The notes under the pieces: model-generated
Told to the model about the DNA's origin: nothing
Databases searched by the model: none
What the model saw: only the letters and a program-made list of their open reading frames with translations
Assembly (NCBI GenBank): GCA_000181795.3
Contig: CM012954.1
Coordinates: 8,648,920 to 8,712,919, forward strand
Source of the DNA: Trichinella spiralis
Taxonomy: Eukaryota > Nematoda > Enoplea > Trichinellida > Trichinellidae
Reading direction: 5' to 3'
DNA length: 64,000 bases
In this document: positions 30,995 through 42,863 of the stretch, piece by piece
Layout of the letters: each line of letters starts with the position of its first letter
How positions within the stretch are numbered: the stretch's first letter is position 1
Program-made: the position numbers and the translations under genes

Positions 30995-31585
30995 TTACTC
31001 ATCATGTAAAGAGGAATTGTCAGGACTGTAATTCTCGACAGAAAATAGACGAGCGTTGTGCTTATTAATCAGTTCCATAATTTCCTTCTGAGGATATTTA
31101 TACGACTGCCGACCATTCGGGTTAGAACATTTTTCTGAGCAACAACAAACGCTTTCATCAGCCAACCAATAACATGAAATGTTATTTTTAAAACAGCTGC
31201 ATCGAGATGTGTTACACTGACCCTTTTTGCAGTGACATCCAATAACTATGCGTGATTTTGCAATGCTTAGAGCTTCATTTATAGCATCTCTGTCAATGAT
31301 TACTTCGGCCATATTCAACATTTCACGTCGCTCAGACAGTGTGAATTTTCTCGGCTGTGCGTAACAACTGTTGTTTTCAACAACAACGTCTGACAGTTCC
31401 TTTGTCTCAATTTCGAAACAGTAGTCTTCCATTCCCAAGGCTAGACCACCTTCTGGAACTGTACACAGTCCTTGTGCGCGACCAAATTTGAAAGTTTTCA
31501 CTTCTCCAAAATGGACATGTCGGGACGATTTACGACTTCGTTTAGCCAGTGGTGATGTTATATTTGGCAGTTTGGAAGAATCCAT
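30995..31585 (-). CDS. CSRNP/AXUD1-type cysteine-rich nuclear protein
   Basis: Cysteine/serine-rich nuclear proteins are DNA-binding transcriptional regulators (vertebrate CSRNP1-3; Axin-induced AXUD1). This 196-residue single-exon frame keeps the family core. A basic patch (AKRSRKSSRHV) is followed by VHFGEVKTFKFGRAQGL and VPEGGLALGM. After it come the ERREMLNMAEVIIDRDAINE helix and the Cys-rich block IGCHCKKGQCNTSRCSCF, with further CCC..C spacing to CSNPNGR. It is much shorter than vertebrate members (over 500 residues) because the acidic/serine C-terminal region is missing. The stop codon overlaps a strong splice donor (GATGA then GTAAGT), so a longer spliced form is possible: an acceptor at 30864/30865 would add about 35 residues. 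Start at 31585 is the first ATG of the frame. Confidence 0.88.
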   Translation of the reverse strand: MDSSKLPNITSPLAKRSRKSSRHVHFGEVKTFKFGRAQGLCTVPEGGLALGMEDYCFEIETKELSDVVVENNSCYAQPRKFTLSERREMLNMAEVIIDRDAINEALSIAKSRIVIGCHCKKGQCNTSRCSCFKNNISCYWLADESVCCCSEKCSNPNGRQSYKYPQKEIMELINKHNARLFSVENYSPDNSSLHDE

Positions 31586-33602
31586 TTCTAATAATTATCG
31601 AACGTTGCTTGAAGATAAGTCGAAATAATGAAATTTTCAATGATTCAGCTTTCTTCAAAATTGACTCAGATCAGAGTGCATCATAATCTCTGCTGTATTT
31701 TCGTGCCACTACAGTATGATAAATGACGACCATGTTCGTCTATTACAATATACAGCACTGCATATTTACTTCGCAAGGCATGGTCGATTTTGAGATAAAA
31801 TTAATTGTAACAAAATATTTAAACATTACTTGTTATGATCTACCAATATGCAATCCCAAGAATAATTGTAAATTAGCAACTACAAAGAATGCTAAATGGG
31901 CTTGGTAAACAGGACAGAATGAGCATTGTTTTTAATGTCTCGGCATTTAAAAATGATGTTATGCATGAATTAAACTAGATAATAATTTAAAATAAAGCTT
32001 AATTTTTGATAAACTTACACTTTTTTATATTTTAAAATAGCTGAATTGAAATGTAAAACAATATACCGTTTGGACGGCTTGGTAAAATGCAAGAATTAAT
32101 TCAAAAGTAAATGAAATAAATGTTTCAGTCAATAATAAACACTATGAAACACTTGCTGTAGTCCACTCCTCATCGTACACATTCAATTCGAAAATTATCC
32201 AGGGAAAGGCGCCTACTTTTCACTATTACTGTGACAGTGCAACTTGTATTTATTAAATCAAGAAAAATTGAATATATGTGCAAATCCATTCTTACTAATA
32301 CTTTTATAATTTTATAAATAGCAAAGAAATAGTTTTATTTGTTCTTTTTTTTATTAAAATTGGAATTTTTTGAAATTAAAATGGGAATCTAGAATAAAAT
32401 TGAAAAGCAATTAAATATGTTTATTTAAATTGATGTGTTGAAATAATTTAAATTGATTGATAGCATAAATTAAAATATTCAAAAATTTAATCATTAGAAG
32501 ATTATTGGCTTTATTTTGAAAATTAACCATTCCCAATTCTGTTGTTCTTATCGATCTCTTTACTGTTAGCAGTTAATTTTAGTTTTTAAATCTTTAATAA
32601 CTTTTGAGGATGGATCAGTTGGCATTTTTTTAGTAACTCAATAAAACTTGAAATGCTTAAATCATTTATTCAAAAGAAAGTTGCATTTTCAGATTTTGCA
32701 TGAAAGTAGTAACTTCTGTGTTGATGTATTTTGAAATTTTAACTCCATAATCTGAATGTAATGCGTTTAATTTGAAAAACTTGAATGAAATCAATTTCGA
32801 TAAATGTGATTGTATTAAATGCATAGGTATAATTTAATTTTTCAGTATTTATTATCCAAAATGCTCAAAGCGAATGGTCAATAATAATTTGTGCGCATTT
32901 ATTGACGAATTTAAGTTTTGAAGTGTAATAATTTAATTATTAATTTTATTGTATAGTAATAATGCAAAAAACTTTGTGCAGTTGCATAATTTTTGTATAA
33001 ACTTCCATAAATCATGAATTTTTCCCAGTCATACTGTGGATTACAGAATAAATGATGGTCAGTAGGATAAGGTTTAGATATTTGTTGCGCGCAACAGTGA
33101 ACAAAGTAATATATGCAAAATAATGCCTACTGCGCTATTAAATGATGGTTTTTATGCGGTGAGTTGGATGTTGATACTGAAAATGACAAGTTGCGCTTAT
33201 TCTGTCATAAACTGACACGGGTAGCTATTCAAAATTCGTTCTGTTTTTGCATTCGCGTAGATTCGAATTTTGAAACCTGTTTTGTTTGTAATTGTGTTAT
33301 TATTTATTTATTTATTTATTGTCATAAATTTGAATTGTTTGCTTGAATTTTCAAGATCAATACATAAGTGAAGTGCGTTTTTGTTGAGACAATTTATTAA
33401 TTGAGCCGATGTGTCGATAAATGCAGCTTTTCAACAGCGGTGTGCTTATATTGAGCGAGCGAATTTGTTCAAAAGCCCAGCTATTTCTATCTTGCGTTCC
33501 CAGTGGCATTTTTACTTTAAAATCTGCGAAAAGAAGGAAGCGGTATTCATTTATCAATTCAGCAGTTGCCATTTTATAATCTCTTCATCACATGTATGTA
33601 TG

Positions 33603-33641
<39 letters not shown>

Positions 33642-34414
33642 ATTCGCCCGCGCACACACGCGCGCGTTTGTATGCTGTGCTAAGCCAACTGCTTGGCGTG
33701 CCGTTCAGTATCGATCGATCATCTCGTGTCATGGGTGAATCCCTCGTTTATATTTAGCTTTGTTCGCTAATATAAAGCAAAACTTCTCGAAACGGATCAT
33801 AATTTGTGCTATATGTTTGCTTTAATTTGCTGCTTTAATATATATATATATCTGCTATGCATAATACTTTTTTACAATAAACAATTTGGTCGCGTAAATA
33901 AATAAATATATATATATTGATTGCGTTGACCGAATTCGGCACTCGAATCAATTCATGTCCAACAGTTGCATCTGGATAATGTATGGCTCGTTCGGTCGCG
34001 CGTCGTCGATTCGGCTCTTGTTTGAGGACTGGCTTTTTTTCAAATTTATTTTTGCTTTTTTTTGAAAATTTTGAAAAACCCTGAAAACCTATTTGTGAGC
34101 TTTTTGTTTGTTGGCACTGTGAATTTTCTCCTCTCCAGCTTCACGTATGTGGCTTCCGTCTGTCTGTTCATCTGAACGCCAGCGTTCAGAATCGATACAA
34201 TCCAGTAGCATGTGGGATGAGTCATCGTTCGGGAATTTTGTCATTTTCACGCGCTCATTTGTTTGAACTAGCGTGCTTGTCAATTTTGTACTTGCAACAT
34301 TTTCTTTGCATCCGCTTTGGACTCTTCCTTTGTTATCATAGAAATGCATTGTTTATCATTTTGTTTGTGATTTAGGTCTGTATTGATATAATTGGAATTT
34401 TTTAGCCAGAAATT
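31586..34414. other. Non-coding interval between CSRNP-like gene and elongase
   Basis: Head-to-head spacing of 2.8 kb that should contain both promoters. No protein-coding exon is supported. It contains a long TG microsatellite at 33609-33640, AT runs near 33838-33851 and 33905-33920, and a TTTA repeat at about 33300-33320. A TTTTTTAG acceptor-like site ends 10 nt before the elongase ATG, so a 5' leader intron or spliced-leader site may lie at the right edge. Confidence 0.55.
33609..33640. repeat. TG dinucleotide microsatellite
   Basis: Sixteen TG units followed by an alternating purine-pyrimidine GC-rich tail (CGCGCACACACGCGCGCG type), giving about 60 bp of potential Z-DNA-forming sequence. 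Confidence 0.9.
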
Positions 34415-35284
34415 ATGGATGAACTCAACTATACAATGATGTTTCCATTCGAGCGAAATTTCGATCCGGTGCCGTCAACTGTGTGGATGCAGACCTACTG
34501 GGCCCACAGTATTACTGTTTCCATATTCTACGCTTTTGCAATACACCAGGGTGTCAAGTGGATGGAAAAACGTCCAGCACTGGCATTGGATGGTCCGCTG
34601 GTAGTTTGGAATGCGCTGTTGGCTTTGTTCAGCATATTTGGTTTTTTGAGAATGACTCCGGAATTTTTTTATTCGCTTTTTTACGGCGGCTTCGAGTACA
34701 GTGTTTGCAATTCCAGCTATGCTAAAGGTGTGACAGGCTTTTGGACTGAAATGTTCGCCTTGTCTAAATTATTCGAACTCGGCGATACTGCATTCATTGT
34801 TCTCCGCAAGCGGCCGCTGATCTTTCTCCACTGGTATCATCACATCACTGTTCTAGTCTACACTTGGCATGCTTACAAAGATCATACGGCTGCCGGCCGT
34901 TGGTTCGTCTGGATGAACTATTTGGTCCACTCGTTCATGTATACATACTACATGGCCAGGGCAATGCGTTTTCGTCCCGTCAAATGGATTCCTATGGGCA
35001 TCACAATATTGCAAATTACACAAATGGTAATCGGTTGCTTTGTTGCCATTACCGCCTACATGGTTAAACAAAATGGGAAATCTTGTCAGCAAACTTTTAG
35101 CAATTTGTACTTTTCTTTTCTCATTTACGCATCCTACTTTTTGCTCTTTGCCCACTTTTTCTACAGAACATATTTGAAAAGTCATCAGAAAGCTGCGGCT
35201 ACTTCCACTACTACTACTACTACTACTACTAATGGTATGGTAAGCAGCAATGGCTTTATCCGTAAAGGTATCAAAGCGGAATAG
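34415..35284 (+). CDS. Very-long-chain fatty acid elongase, ELOVL6-like
   Basis: ER-membrane 3-ketoacyl-CoA synthase that condenses malonyl-CoA with acyl-CoA in the first step of fatty-acid elongation. Single exon, 289 residues (human ELOVL6 is 265). Diagnostic features are KLFELGDTAFIVLRKRPLIF, the catalytic histidine box HWYHHITVL at about residue 140, and the downstream MNYLVHSFMYTYY motif. All are characteristic of the ELOVL3/6 subgroup, which elongates C12-C16 saturated and monounsaturated chains. About seven hydrophobic segments are visible. The C-terminal tail contains a poly-threonine run encoded by an ACT microsatellite (about 35198-35231) and ends IRKGIKAE, a basic ER-type tail lacking a canonical KKXX. 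The start ATG is preceded by a TTTTTTAG acceptor-like string 10 nt upstream. Confidence 0.96.
   Translation: MDELNYTMMFPFERNFDPVPSTVWMQTYWAHSITVSIFYAFAIHQGVKWMEKRPALALDGPLVVWNALLALFSIFGFLRMTPEFFYSLFYGGFEYSVCNSSYAKGVTGFWTEMFALSKLFELGDTAFIVLRKRPLIFLHWYHHITVLVYTWHAYKDHTAAGRWFVWMNYLVHSFMYTYYMARAMRFRPVKWIPMGITILQITQMVIGCFVAITAYMVKQNGKSCQQTFSNLYFSFLIYASYFLLFAHFFYRTYLKSHQKAAATSTTTTTTTTNGMVSSNGFIRKGIKAE
35198..35231 (+). repeat. Coding ACT microsatellite in the elongase tail
   Basis: An imperfect then perfect ACT/TAC run encodes consecutive threonines (about ten) between the last membrane helix and the C-terminus of the elongase. Confidence 0.85.
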
Positions 35285-35784
35285 AACTCTGAATCTTCTG
35301 TTTTATGCTTTTTTTTGATGATAATTTTTTTAAATATTAATTGCTACTTGATTTCCTTCCTGCCGTCGTGTTTGTGTCTTTATCACACAGGCTGCCATGT
35401 AAATCAAGCAGATGAAGCTGATTGCAGGGCTAGTAGTATGGTAAAAATTTGTAAAGCATCGTGTTGGATTTTCTTTTTATTACTTTCTCTTTCAGTTGCC
35501 ATTATTTTGCACAAATTTTCATTTTATCATATCACCGCTCAATTCCACTGTCGATACGGTGATAATGCTTTTTATTACTTCGGCTTTTGTCATCTTTATG
35601 GCAACGGATGGTGTGACTTTAATTTTCTAGTTAGACGGACAACAGTTGTTTCAACGAAATTTGACATGTGCCTGTTTTCTGTGCTCACACGCATTCTTTG
35701 TCACGAAACGCGCATCTCGAATTTCTCTTTTCCTCCCTTGATCATTTTATACATTCATTAGAAACACGCCCACACACATATACA

Positions 35785-35800
35785 TACATTTATTTATTTT
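35785..35800 (-). terminator. Tandem poly(A) signals of TXNDC15
   Basis: Two overlapping AATAAA hexamers on the minus strand (plus-strand TTTATTTATT at 35789-35798). They lie 60-70 nt downstream of the TXNDC15 stop codon. Confidence 0.55.
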
Positions 35801-35860
35801 TTATACATGTATATTCTTTTAATGTTCGTTTAATACAAAAGAAAAAAAAGTGTTTTACAA

Positions 35861-37056
35861 CTAAGTTGTGCTTTGAAGCGTTTCATTTTTTTCTGATTTT
35901 TTTTGTTCTTGATCATCAGCTTCTTTTTCCTCCTGCTGATCGTAATAATCGTCATCAGATTCATCGCTGTCTTCATCATCACCATCACCATATTCATATT
36001 CTTCGTAATCCTCTTCTTCCTCCTCATCACCATTATCTTCATATTCTTCTTGTTCTTGCATTTGTATCCAAAGTACGTGGACAATGTTGAAAAATTGCCG
36101 CACACAAGCCAACTGCAACCCGTAATAGACGATCGAGGCGGCGATGAAAATCCAACTGACCACCAAATACCAGTCGAACGACTTTTCCATGGTAGCTTTC
36201 AGCGGTCCAGAGGAAAGCTTTTCCCAGGCCGGTAAATGATGCGCCTGGAGATCTAGAAAATTGTTCTTCTGACAAAGCAGAAAAGCAAGTGGAATTTTCA
36301 AGATTGCGCTTGCTTCTTACTGGTATGTTTTTCGACAAAGCGAATCACCTGAGTCAAATTCAGCGGATCGACATGAGGCTCAAGACGAGCGACTTGTTCA
36401 CCTTGGTATATCAACACGACAGTGGGCGTGGCTACGATGCCGTAGACGTAATTATATCTGCAAAATTAAGAGAAGAAATTTCGAAAGAAGACAACAACCG
36501 AAAATTAGATCAATTTCTTATTGTAATGCCTGCTTGAATCTTGAGTTGCGTCGATAGCAGTGACGAGGAGGTGCGGGAAAAGTGCCGGCAAAGTGTTGTA
36601 ATCTTTGGCGAAACGCGCAGAAAATGGACAATAGGGTGAGAAGAAATTGACCAATGCACAACGCGCACATGACCACGGCAATTGACCATCGCATGCTTTG
36701 TCTTTGTTGTTGCGGTATTTTTTCATCTGATTCAACAGTTGATGAAAATCTTCTGGACGTAAAATACGCACCATCGCATTTGCTGATGTCCAGTTGTTGT
36801 TGTTGTCGCTTCCACCTCCTCCACAATCATAGATGAAATTGGAATCATCACGAACAGGCGTTGTCCACTCTTCATCAGCATCGATTGGACATTGTCCAAG
36901 AAAATTGAAATCAATCCAACTTTTCAACGTACACGACGGAGGAATTTCGACGGCAGACGACGCGTCGACTACGTTCACTGTGTGCATTAACGCAGCTACC
37001 AAGCTTACTACTATCACCACCGGTAAGCAGTTCCATGCCGGCCAACGGTACAACAT
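35861..37056 (-). CDS. TXNDC15: Thioredoxin domain-containing protein 15
   Basis: Single-pass membrane thioredoxin-fold protein linked in vertebrates to cilia and Hedgehog signalling. Three exons, 36530-37056, 36321-36457 and 35861-36252, give 351 residues (human 360). It begins with a signal peptide (PVVIVVSLVAALMHTV). The thioredoxin domain reads CALVNFFSPYCPFSARFAKD, where the usual CXXC is reduced to a single cysteine as in human APWCRFS. The cis-proline region VYGIVATPTVVLIYQGEQ follows, then the membrane segment WYLVVSWIFIAASIVYYGLQ and a strongly acidic Glu/Asp tail. The first intron (36458-36529) has no usable GT donor before an in-frame stop. A GC donor (AGCAG then GCATTA) restores frame and family alignment. 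The second intron ends TTTTCTAG. Confidence 0.92.
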
Positions 37057-37721
37057 TGCTAAGTCTGTCGATGTTTAAAATAAGGTTAAACAAGAACAAC
37101 AATATATACATATATACACACATGTAAGCATCTATATACACACATATAGGTATAAAAATCACGCGCGTTGGAACGGCGTGAATTTCTCAACGTACAATGC
37201 AAGCGGCGTTCAATTAATCCAATTGTTTATTTCAAAAATGCACAAATTATTCATTATCAAATCGACTCTTCGAATAAACAACAAAATAAACAAAGATAAA
37301 TAAATAACAAGCGCGTCATCGAAAAAGCGACTAGATTAAAATTTAAGAAAATATGTAATTTTTTTCATTTTATAATTCATGCCTATAATTTTCAACAGCA
37401 TTAAATGTTTAATTGTCGTTGTTGTTTGTTCTTCATATGTGCTTATAATAAATATTTTAGGTAAGACAAAATTTACCAAGGGAAAATGTTCATTGCTAAT
37501 TTAAGTAACTGCGCTTGATTAGACAAATGAATTTGTACATACAGTGGCATGGAATTGATGACGCCTTCGGACATCCCATAATAAGCGAATCTGTTAGAAT
37601 TTTTTTCCGCTTTGATATTGTTTACAAATAAAATCGCAATTTAGAATTAGCAAATAATGGCGGCAAGATGGAAAGTACCACACCCATCAATTACTGAAAT
37701 AAACGACGACGACAAAACTGT
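37057..37721. other. Spacer between TXNDC15 and SSUH2
   Basis: Both neighbours are on the minus strand. It should hold the TXNDC15 promoter (37.06-37.3 kb, with short ATAC-type repeats) and the SSUH2 3' UTR. No coding frame is supported. Confidence 0.5.
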
Positions 37722-40700
37722 TCACAGTATAGAACACTTCTTCGGATACTGAGGTACGTAGGCGACCCGTTCACGGCCAAGTACCCAAAATTTGTTCGTC
37801 CTGTTGCCGACCTCATACAGAACTTCTGCAATGGGTACCGCCTCAAGAGTTTGACGCTAAAACACAATTATCAACTTTAAAATCACCGCAAAATCAATTA
37901 ATTTATATTCAATAAATACAATTCCATTCTCTACAGTAGGAAAGAAGTTTGTAATCACTAAAATTTGAATTTATAAATGAAACATCCTTTTGTCAGTCAG
38001 ACACTGCAATGCAAGTACAATTCAATGTTTTCATTTTACAGATTAAAAACATGATCATTAAAATTAAAAAATTAAATTAAAATAATTATCTAAAATAATT
38101 TGAACTTCGTTAATTTCATTAACAGAAGCCTAGTCATTAGATAACCAACTGTAGCATACTGTAGCACGATTTACTTTAGTTATGGTGAAATATTTGTTGA
38201 ACTGTGCTGACGTGGACATACAATTTACAACAAATCACTTGCTTACTTTCAAAATTACAGTATGCAATTGAGAAGCGCGAAAAGATGTGAATATTGCATA
38301 AAAGCTTCATCAACTACACAGTTAGACAACTTTGAAAGATTTTCATCAATAATTCAAGCAGAACGTTTGGCACAGCAGTAAAGAACTATGCATCCGGTAA
38401 GTGAGTTTCAATTTTTTGTTTGGTGTCTCTTTCTGCAGTGATCACAAATTTATAACTTAGTTAATGAAAAAAATTCTGCTATTCTTTTTCCAAAACTATT
38501 TCGCATTTTCAAACTGTTTTACTTTTTTGTCGAGATGAATGATCAAATGTATGTGACGTTGTTAGTTAGCCATTAGGTAATCATGTTTTACATAACTAAC
38601 TTTTCTGTCAAATTTGGCAGCAACTAAACAGATTACATCCGGCAATGATTTGTGTAATTCTGTAGCACAATTAGACGATCAATTATTTGACTGGCTTCCT
38701 ATTTTACGAATGTAACGCCAACACTTTGTACACTGCATAACGAAATCTAGTTTAACTGAGCAAAAGTGAATTGATAGAGTTGCGCTTATAACTAATGATA
38801 CGCATGCATGTGTAGCAGTTTTTCTTTTACCTGTTTGAGAATTTTTGTCGATGACGTCTGTTTCTGAAGATGAGCTTTAATTAAGCGTTCTGATTGTTCG
38901 CTAATAGCGGGAATGGGAAATTTTTTTATTGGTAACACCTAAACGAACAAGCTTTAATAATGAGTCCATTTATCGCGCCCATCATCAGGTTGCGTTTACC
39001 ACTGGTTGACATTCGACTAGCACCAAATCACCGGTCACTTTTTGCAGTTCTTCATCAGGGAGGTGAACTTCGTGGCAATATTCATCCTTGAGGACACTGC
39101 TGAAAATATTAATATTTCTCTTTCTTATTGAATAACTTTTTACAAAATGATTATTTTTTTTCTGTTAGAACAATTGCAGTGTTTTTATTATTGTATTCGT
39201 TATTGTGATGTTATTTGAATTCTGTTATGGGTAAACTCATTAACGTTACAATTTATGGCAGAATAGTTTATTGATTTTTCTTATTTTCATCTGATAGCTA
39301 ACTTGTTCTAATGGGTTGATGATTTTTCATGTTAGTGACTAGTGACTTCATTTTAGTTTATGTTAGAGTTAGTAGATTTGTCAATGTTTAATGTTATAAA
39401 GCCATCTTCATGCATTGCAAACATCTATTCAAATAATTTTTGAATAGGTAGATTTTGTGATTTTCAAGTTCAGTGAAATACAGTACGTAATACTATTTTC
39501 ATTTGAAAGTGACTCCTTGATGAAAAATTTATTAAGGACTGAATTATATGCGAATATATTTAATAACAATCTGAAACTTACTATTTTACTCGAACCTTTG
39601 TGACGAAGCGCACCTTCCCTGTACCATTGCATACCGTACACGGTTTACTTCCAAATCCTTTACATAGATTGCAACTAAATTAGTAACAGCTATTTCGATG
39701 ATGTGTATTCAAGATTAGTAGTCAAATTACGGTCTTAGGCCACGTCCTTGGCATACACCACACAGATCGACAATTGTGAGACCTGGCGGGGGGATTCCGG
39801 TCAAAGTACTGAGGTGAGCAGGAGTACCTAGGCCGAAACGTTTCCGACTTTTACTCGCCGATGCTGTGCTTGCATTTGAATAGCTTCGACTTCCATCATA
39901 ATAAGGAAATGTGGCGACAAGTGGATGCGTGACCACGGCCGGATGAGGCACTCCGGATTTCATACCAGTTCCATTACAAGCGTTGCAACGGATTGAACCC
40001 GAATTGCGACAATGAAAACAAAGATTAACACCTTGACCATGACAAGATGCACACTTCTGAAATGGTAGACAAATTTTAAAATGTAATCTTCAAAGAAGAT
40101 ATAGAGTAATTTAGCTACAATTTTAAATTAGATGAAAATGTAAAAGCACTTACAGCTATGCGAGACGATCCTGGCATATTGAGAACTTTTGTTTCTTCCG
40201 TGAACATCCGAGTAGGCGAGCATGGTACTTCCCAGATATTATTGCAGTGAAGTTCGAGTGCTTCGAATTCATCTGAAGAAAATTTTTTCATTAAATTTTT
40301 GAAATTCATCATTCTGTTAAAAGAACATGATAATGGTCGTGTGGAATCAGAATTACCTGTACCAGGCTCGCATGTAGGTTGCTTGCTTCTGGTCTCAAGA
40401 AACGATTCTATCCGATACTGTCAAGTACAGATTAATTGATGAATAATTAATTGACATATGAAATACTTACTCGCATAGTAACAGAACCGTCAATTTTTAC
40501 AATTTTCAAACCGTTTAATGTTGAGCTGCTCCAATATTTATGTTTTTTAACTTCAGAATCAAGAGACTGGCGAATTTCTTCCTCGGTAAAAGATGGAAAT
40601 CTGAAATATTATTTGATAAATTGAACATGATTGTATAATGTGCACGTGGAAAAATAAGAGAGAAAGAAAGTGAAAAATAAGGCACAACGTAGAAAGCAGC

Positions 40701-42863
40701 AGAACACAGAAGCAAATAAGCTAACATACAAAATCAATTCAGCTGTAACAAAGTTGCATCTGGTTGCGAAAACAAAATAAAATAAGCCACCAGACGCGAC
40801 ATCGATGGTTTGATATTTTAAAAAATTACAAGCAAAAATTAAGCAGCTGGCCATCGGCCCTCCGAGTGCTGGATGTAGACGTTTCGTTGTTGCTGAAAAG
40901 ATAAAAAAATAAATCTCCAACAAGCATATGAAAATAAACACTTCAGATGAACTTTATTATTTTTTTCCTCTTTTTTCTGCTTTCGTTCGTCTTTTTGTGA
41001 ATACCAGTTTATCAGTCAGTTGCTGACATCAGAGGAACTTTTACTTATTTCAGTAGATGCACAGGGAGGGAGAATGGAAAACAAAAGTCGCCATGAAATG
41101 CAGTTTAATGAAAGCACCAATCTAAGCGAAGCTCTTGAATTTCAAATTAAACTGGTCGACTAAAATCGATTCGATCCTATGCATCACGTTTTGATTGATT
41201 GATTGTGCTTTATATTGTGGATTTTAATTCAGCCAGAAGAGTATTGAAGCAGAATTTCTTTGTCAAATCAACTACGCAACTCACTATCAAATGTACAGCT
41301 GCAGTTTAAAACAAAAAGAGAGCAAATGCGATATCAACTAAGCTACTTATAAACAACTCATTTCGCAGCAGATGATCACTACTATGATAAATGGCAAATA
41401 TGCCTTTTGGTAGTTTTTTTTTGGCATACCTCACTTTAATACAAGAGTGAATGAAACAGATTTCCATAAATGGAAAAATTAAAAAATATCCCCTTCAAAA
41501 TTTAGCTTTTGAATTTGAAAATTTCTTAAAAATCAAAGGATCACCCATGAGTGAGAAAGGAATATTATTACTTGATGCTGAATATTCTGTTGTTTGTCAT
41601 TTTAAACGTTGATTCTCTTAATCGTTTTCGGCTTACCCAAGCATGCTTCATTCAGCTGAAAATACAAGTAAACTACAACTGCAGTCGGTGATCGGCATTT
41701 TGTTGCATCCAGCTCAGTTGTAAGTCGGTCGGCTGTACTGGTCAATATGAATTCGATTGAAATCCTTTCTTAAGGCGTGTTCAATAACATTGGGTATTAA
41801 TTATTTTCATAAAGTTATCAAGCGATCGATCTGTTTTTTTTCTGTTCCACTTGCAACAAAATATTATGCTTCTTATGGCATAATTTCTGGCAAAAAATAC
41901 TCCACGGTAACATCATTGACCAGCTTTCTGCTCTGTCGAATACTGTGCCAGTGACGTTCAAGTAATTTTCATACTGTACTGATTTGTTTCATTTATCAAA
42001 AAAAGAAGGTTTTTGGGAAATGAAGTTGGGTTGATTTTTCTCAGTATGAGATTAGTGTTGTTGGTTAACGAAATGACAAAGCAGTTGAACATTTGTAAGA
42101 ATTTTCTGCTCTTCATTTAAGGCGATATTAACAATACAGACAACAGTTGCTTGTTCTAGTAAAGATATTCGAGGTTTATTGTTTTTACAATTCCTTGTTA
42201 CAGGAAAAAAGAGAACTGTATACATATTTGTAATTCTTTTTTTCCTTTCTAAATTAAAAACTTATAATTATGCAGATTGAAAGTTCCCATGAATATTTGC
42301 AGATGGAATCTTTTATAATCTTTGTGAAAACGATTTGTCAAATGTTCCTCCATTGCTACACTATTGATCCAGTGCTGTTTGCTCACAAACAAAGAAAAAT
42401 AAATAAGCAAATGACATTTACTGATTTTTAATGTTTTTTATAAAAAATTTAACATAAGTTAGTAGAAACAAAGTAGCAGAAGAGAAATGAAAAAATATAA
42501 CTGTAACTGATAGTTCTCAATTTATACGTTGATTTCAGTGCAGCATTGAATGATTTGTTGAATAATAATGAGGCAGTGGAAAGTTTAGCATAACGTTAAT
42601 GAACTTTAGTCAATCTCTAGCCATGCTAATCTGTGATTGGTTATCAGTGTGAATTTATTGTCTGTGCGTATGTGTATATGTATATGTACGTATGCTTTTC
42701 AAACTTGAAGTTTTACATAAATAATAATAACATTTACTTACTGTAATTCATGCGCTAGACTTGGAGGTATGGATGCATTGTGAAGATAGTGACTGATTGA
42801 GAAACGGTTTTCACGTTCACGCATCCGCGCCATCGAGACCTTGGCTTTGGCGTTTATTGGCAT
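37722..42863 (-). CDS. SSUH2: SSUH2/SSU-2 homologue with DnaJ-type zinc-binding repeats
   Basis: Homologue of vertebrate SSUH2 (linked to odontogenesis) and C. elegans SSU-2, of poorly known biochemistry. Nine exons join in frame to 397 residues: 42742-42863, 40471-40600, 40357-40417, 40154-40272, 39731-40056, 39582-39674, 39000-39099, 38831-38938 and 37722-37856. The N-terminal half holds FPSFTEEEIRQSL and YRIESFLETRS, as in the family. Next come six CxxCxGxG-type units, three in one cluster (CASCHGQG, CFHCRNSG, CNACNGTG) and three in a second (CGVCQGRG, CNLCKGFG, CTVCNGTG). About 67 Ser/Pro-rich residues separate them. The C-terminus ends GRERVAYVPQYPKKC, the family's last conserved block. 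The first intron is 2.1 kb. The start at 42863 follows an in-frame TGA but sits in a Pro/Ala-rich stretch that also looks coding, so the 5' end is the least certain part. Confidence 0.88.

Noticed and set aside
34089-34349. 86-codon minus-strand frame before the elongase
   Set aside because: Hydrophilic, no domain, located in the elongase promoter interval, with no splice or poly(A) context.
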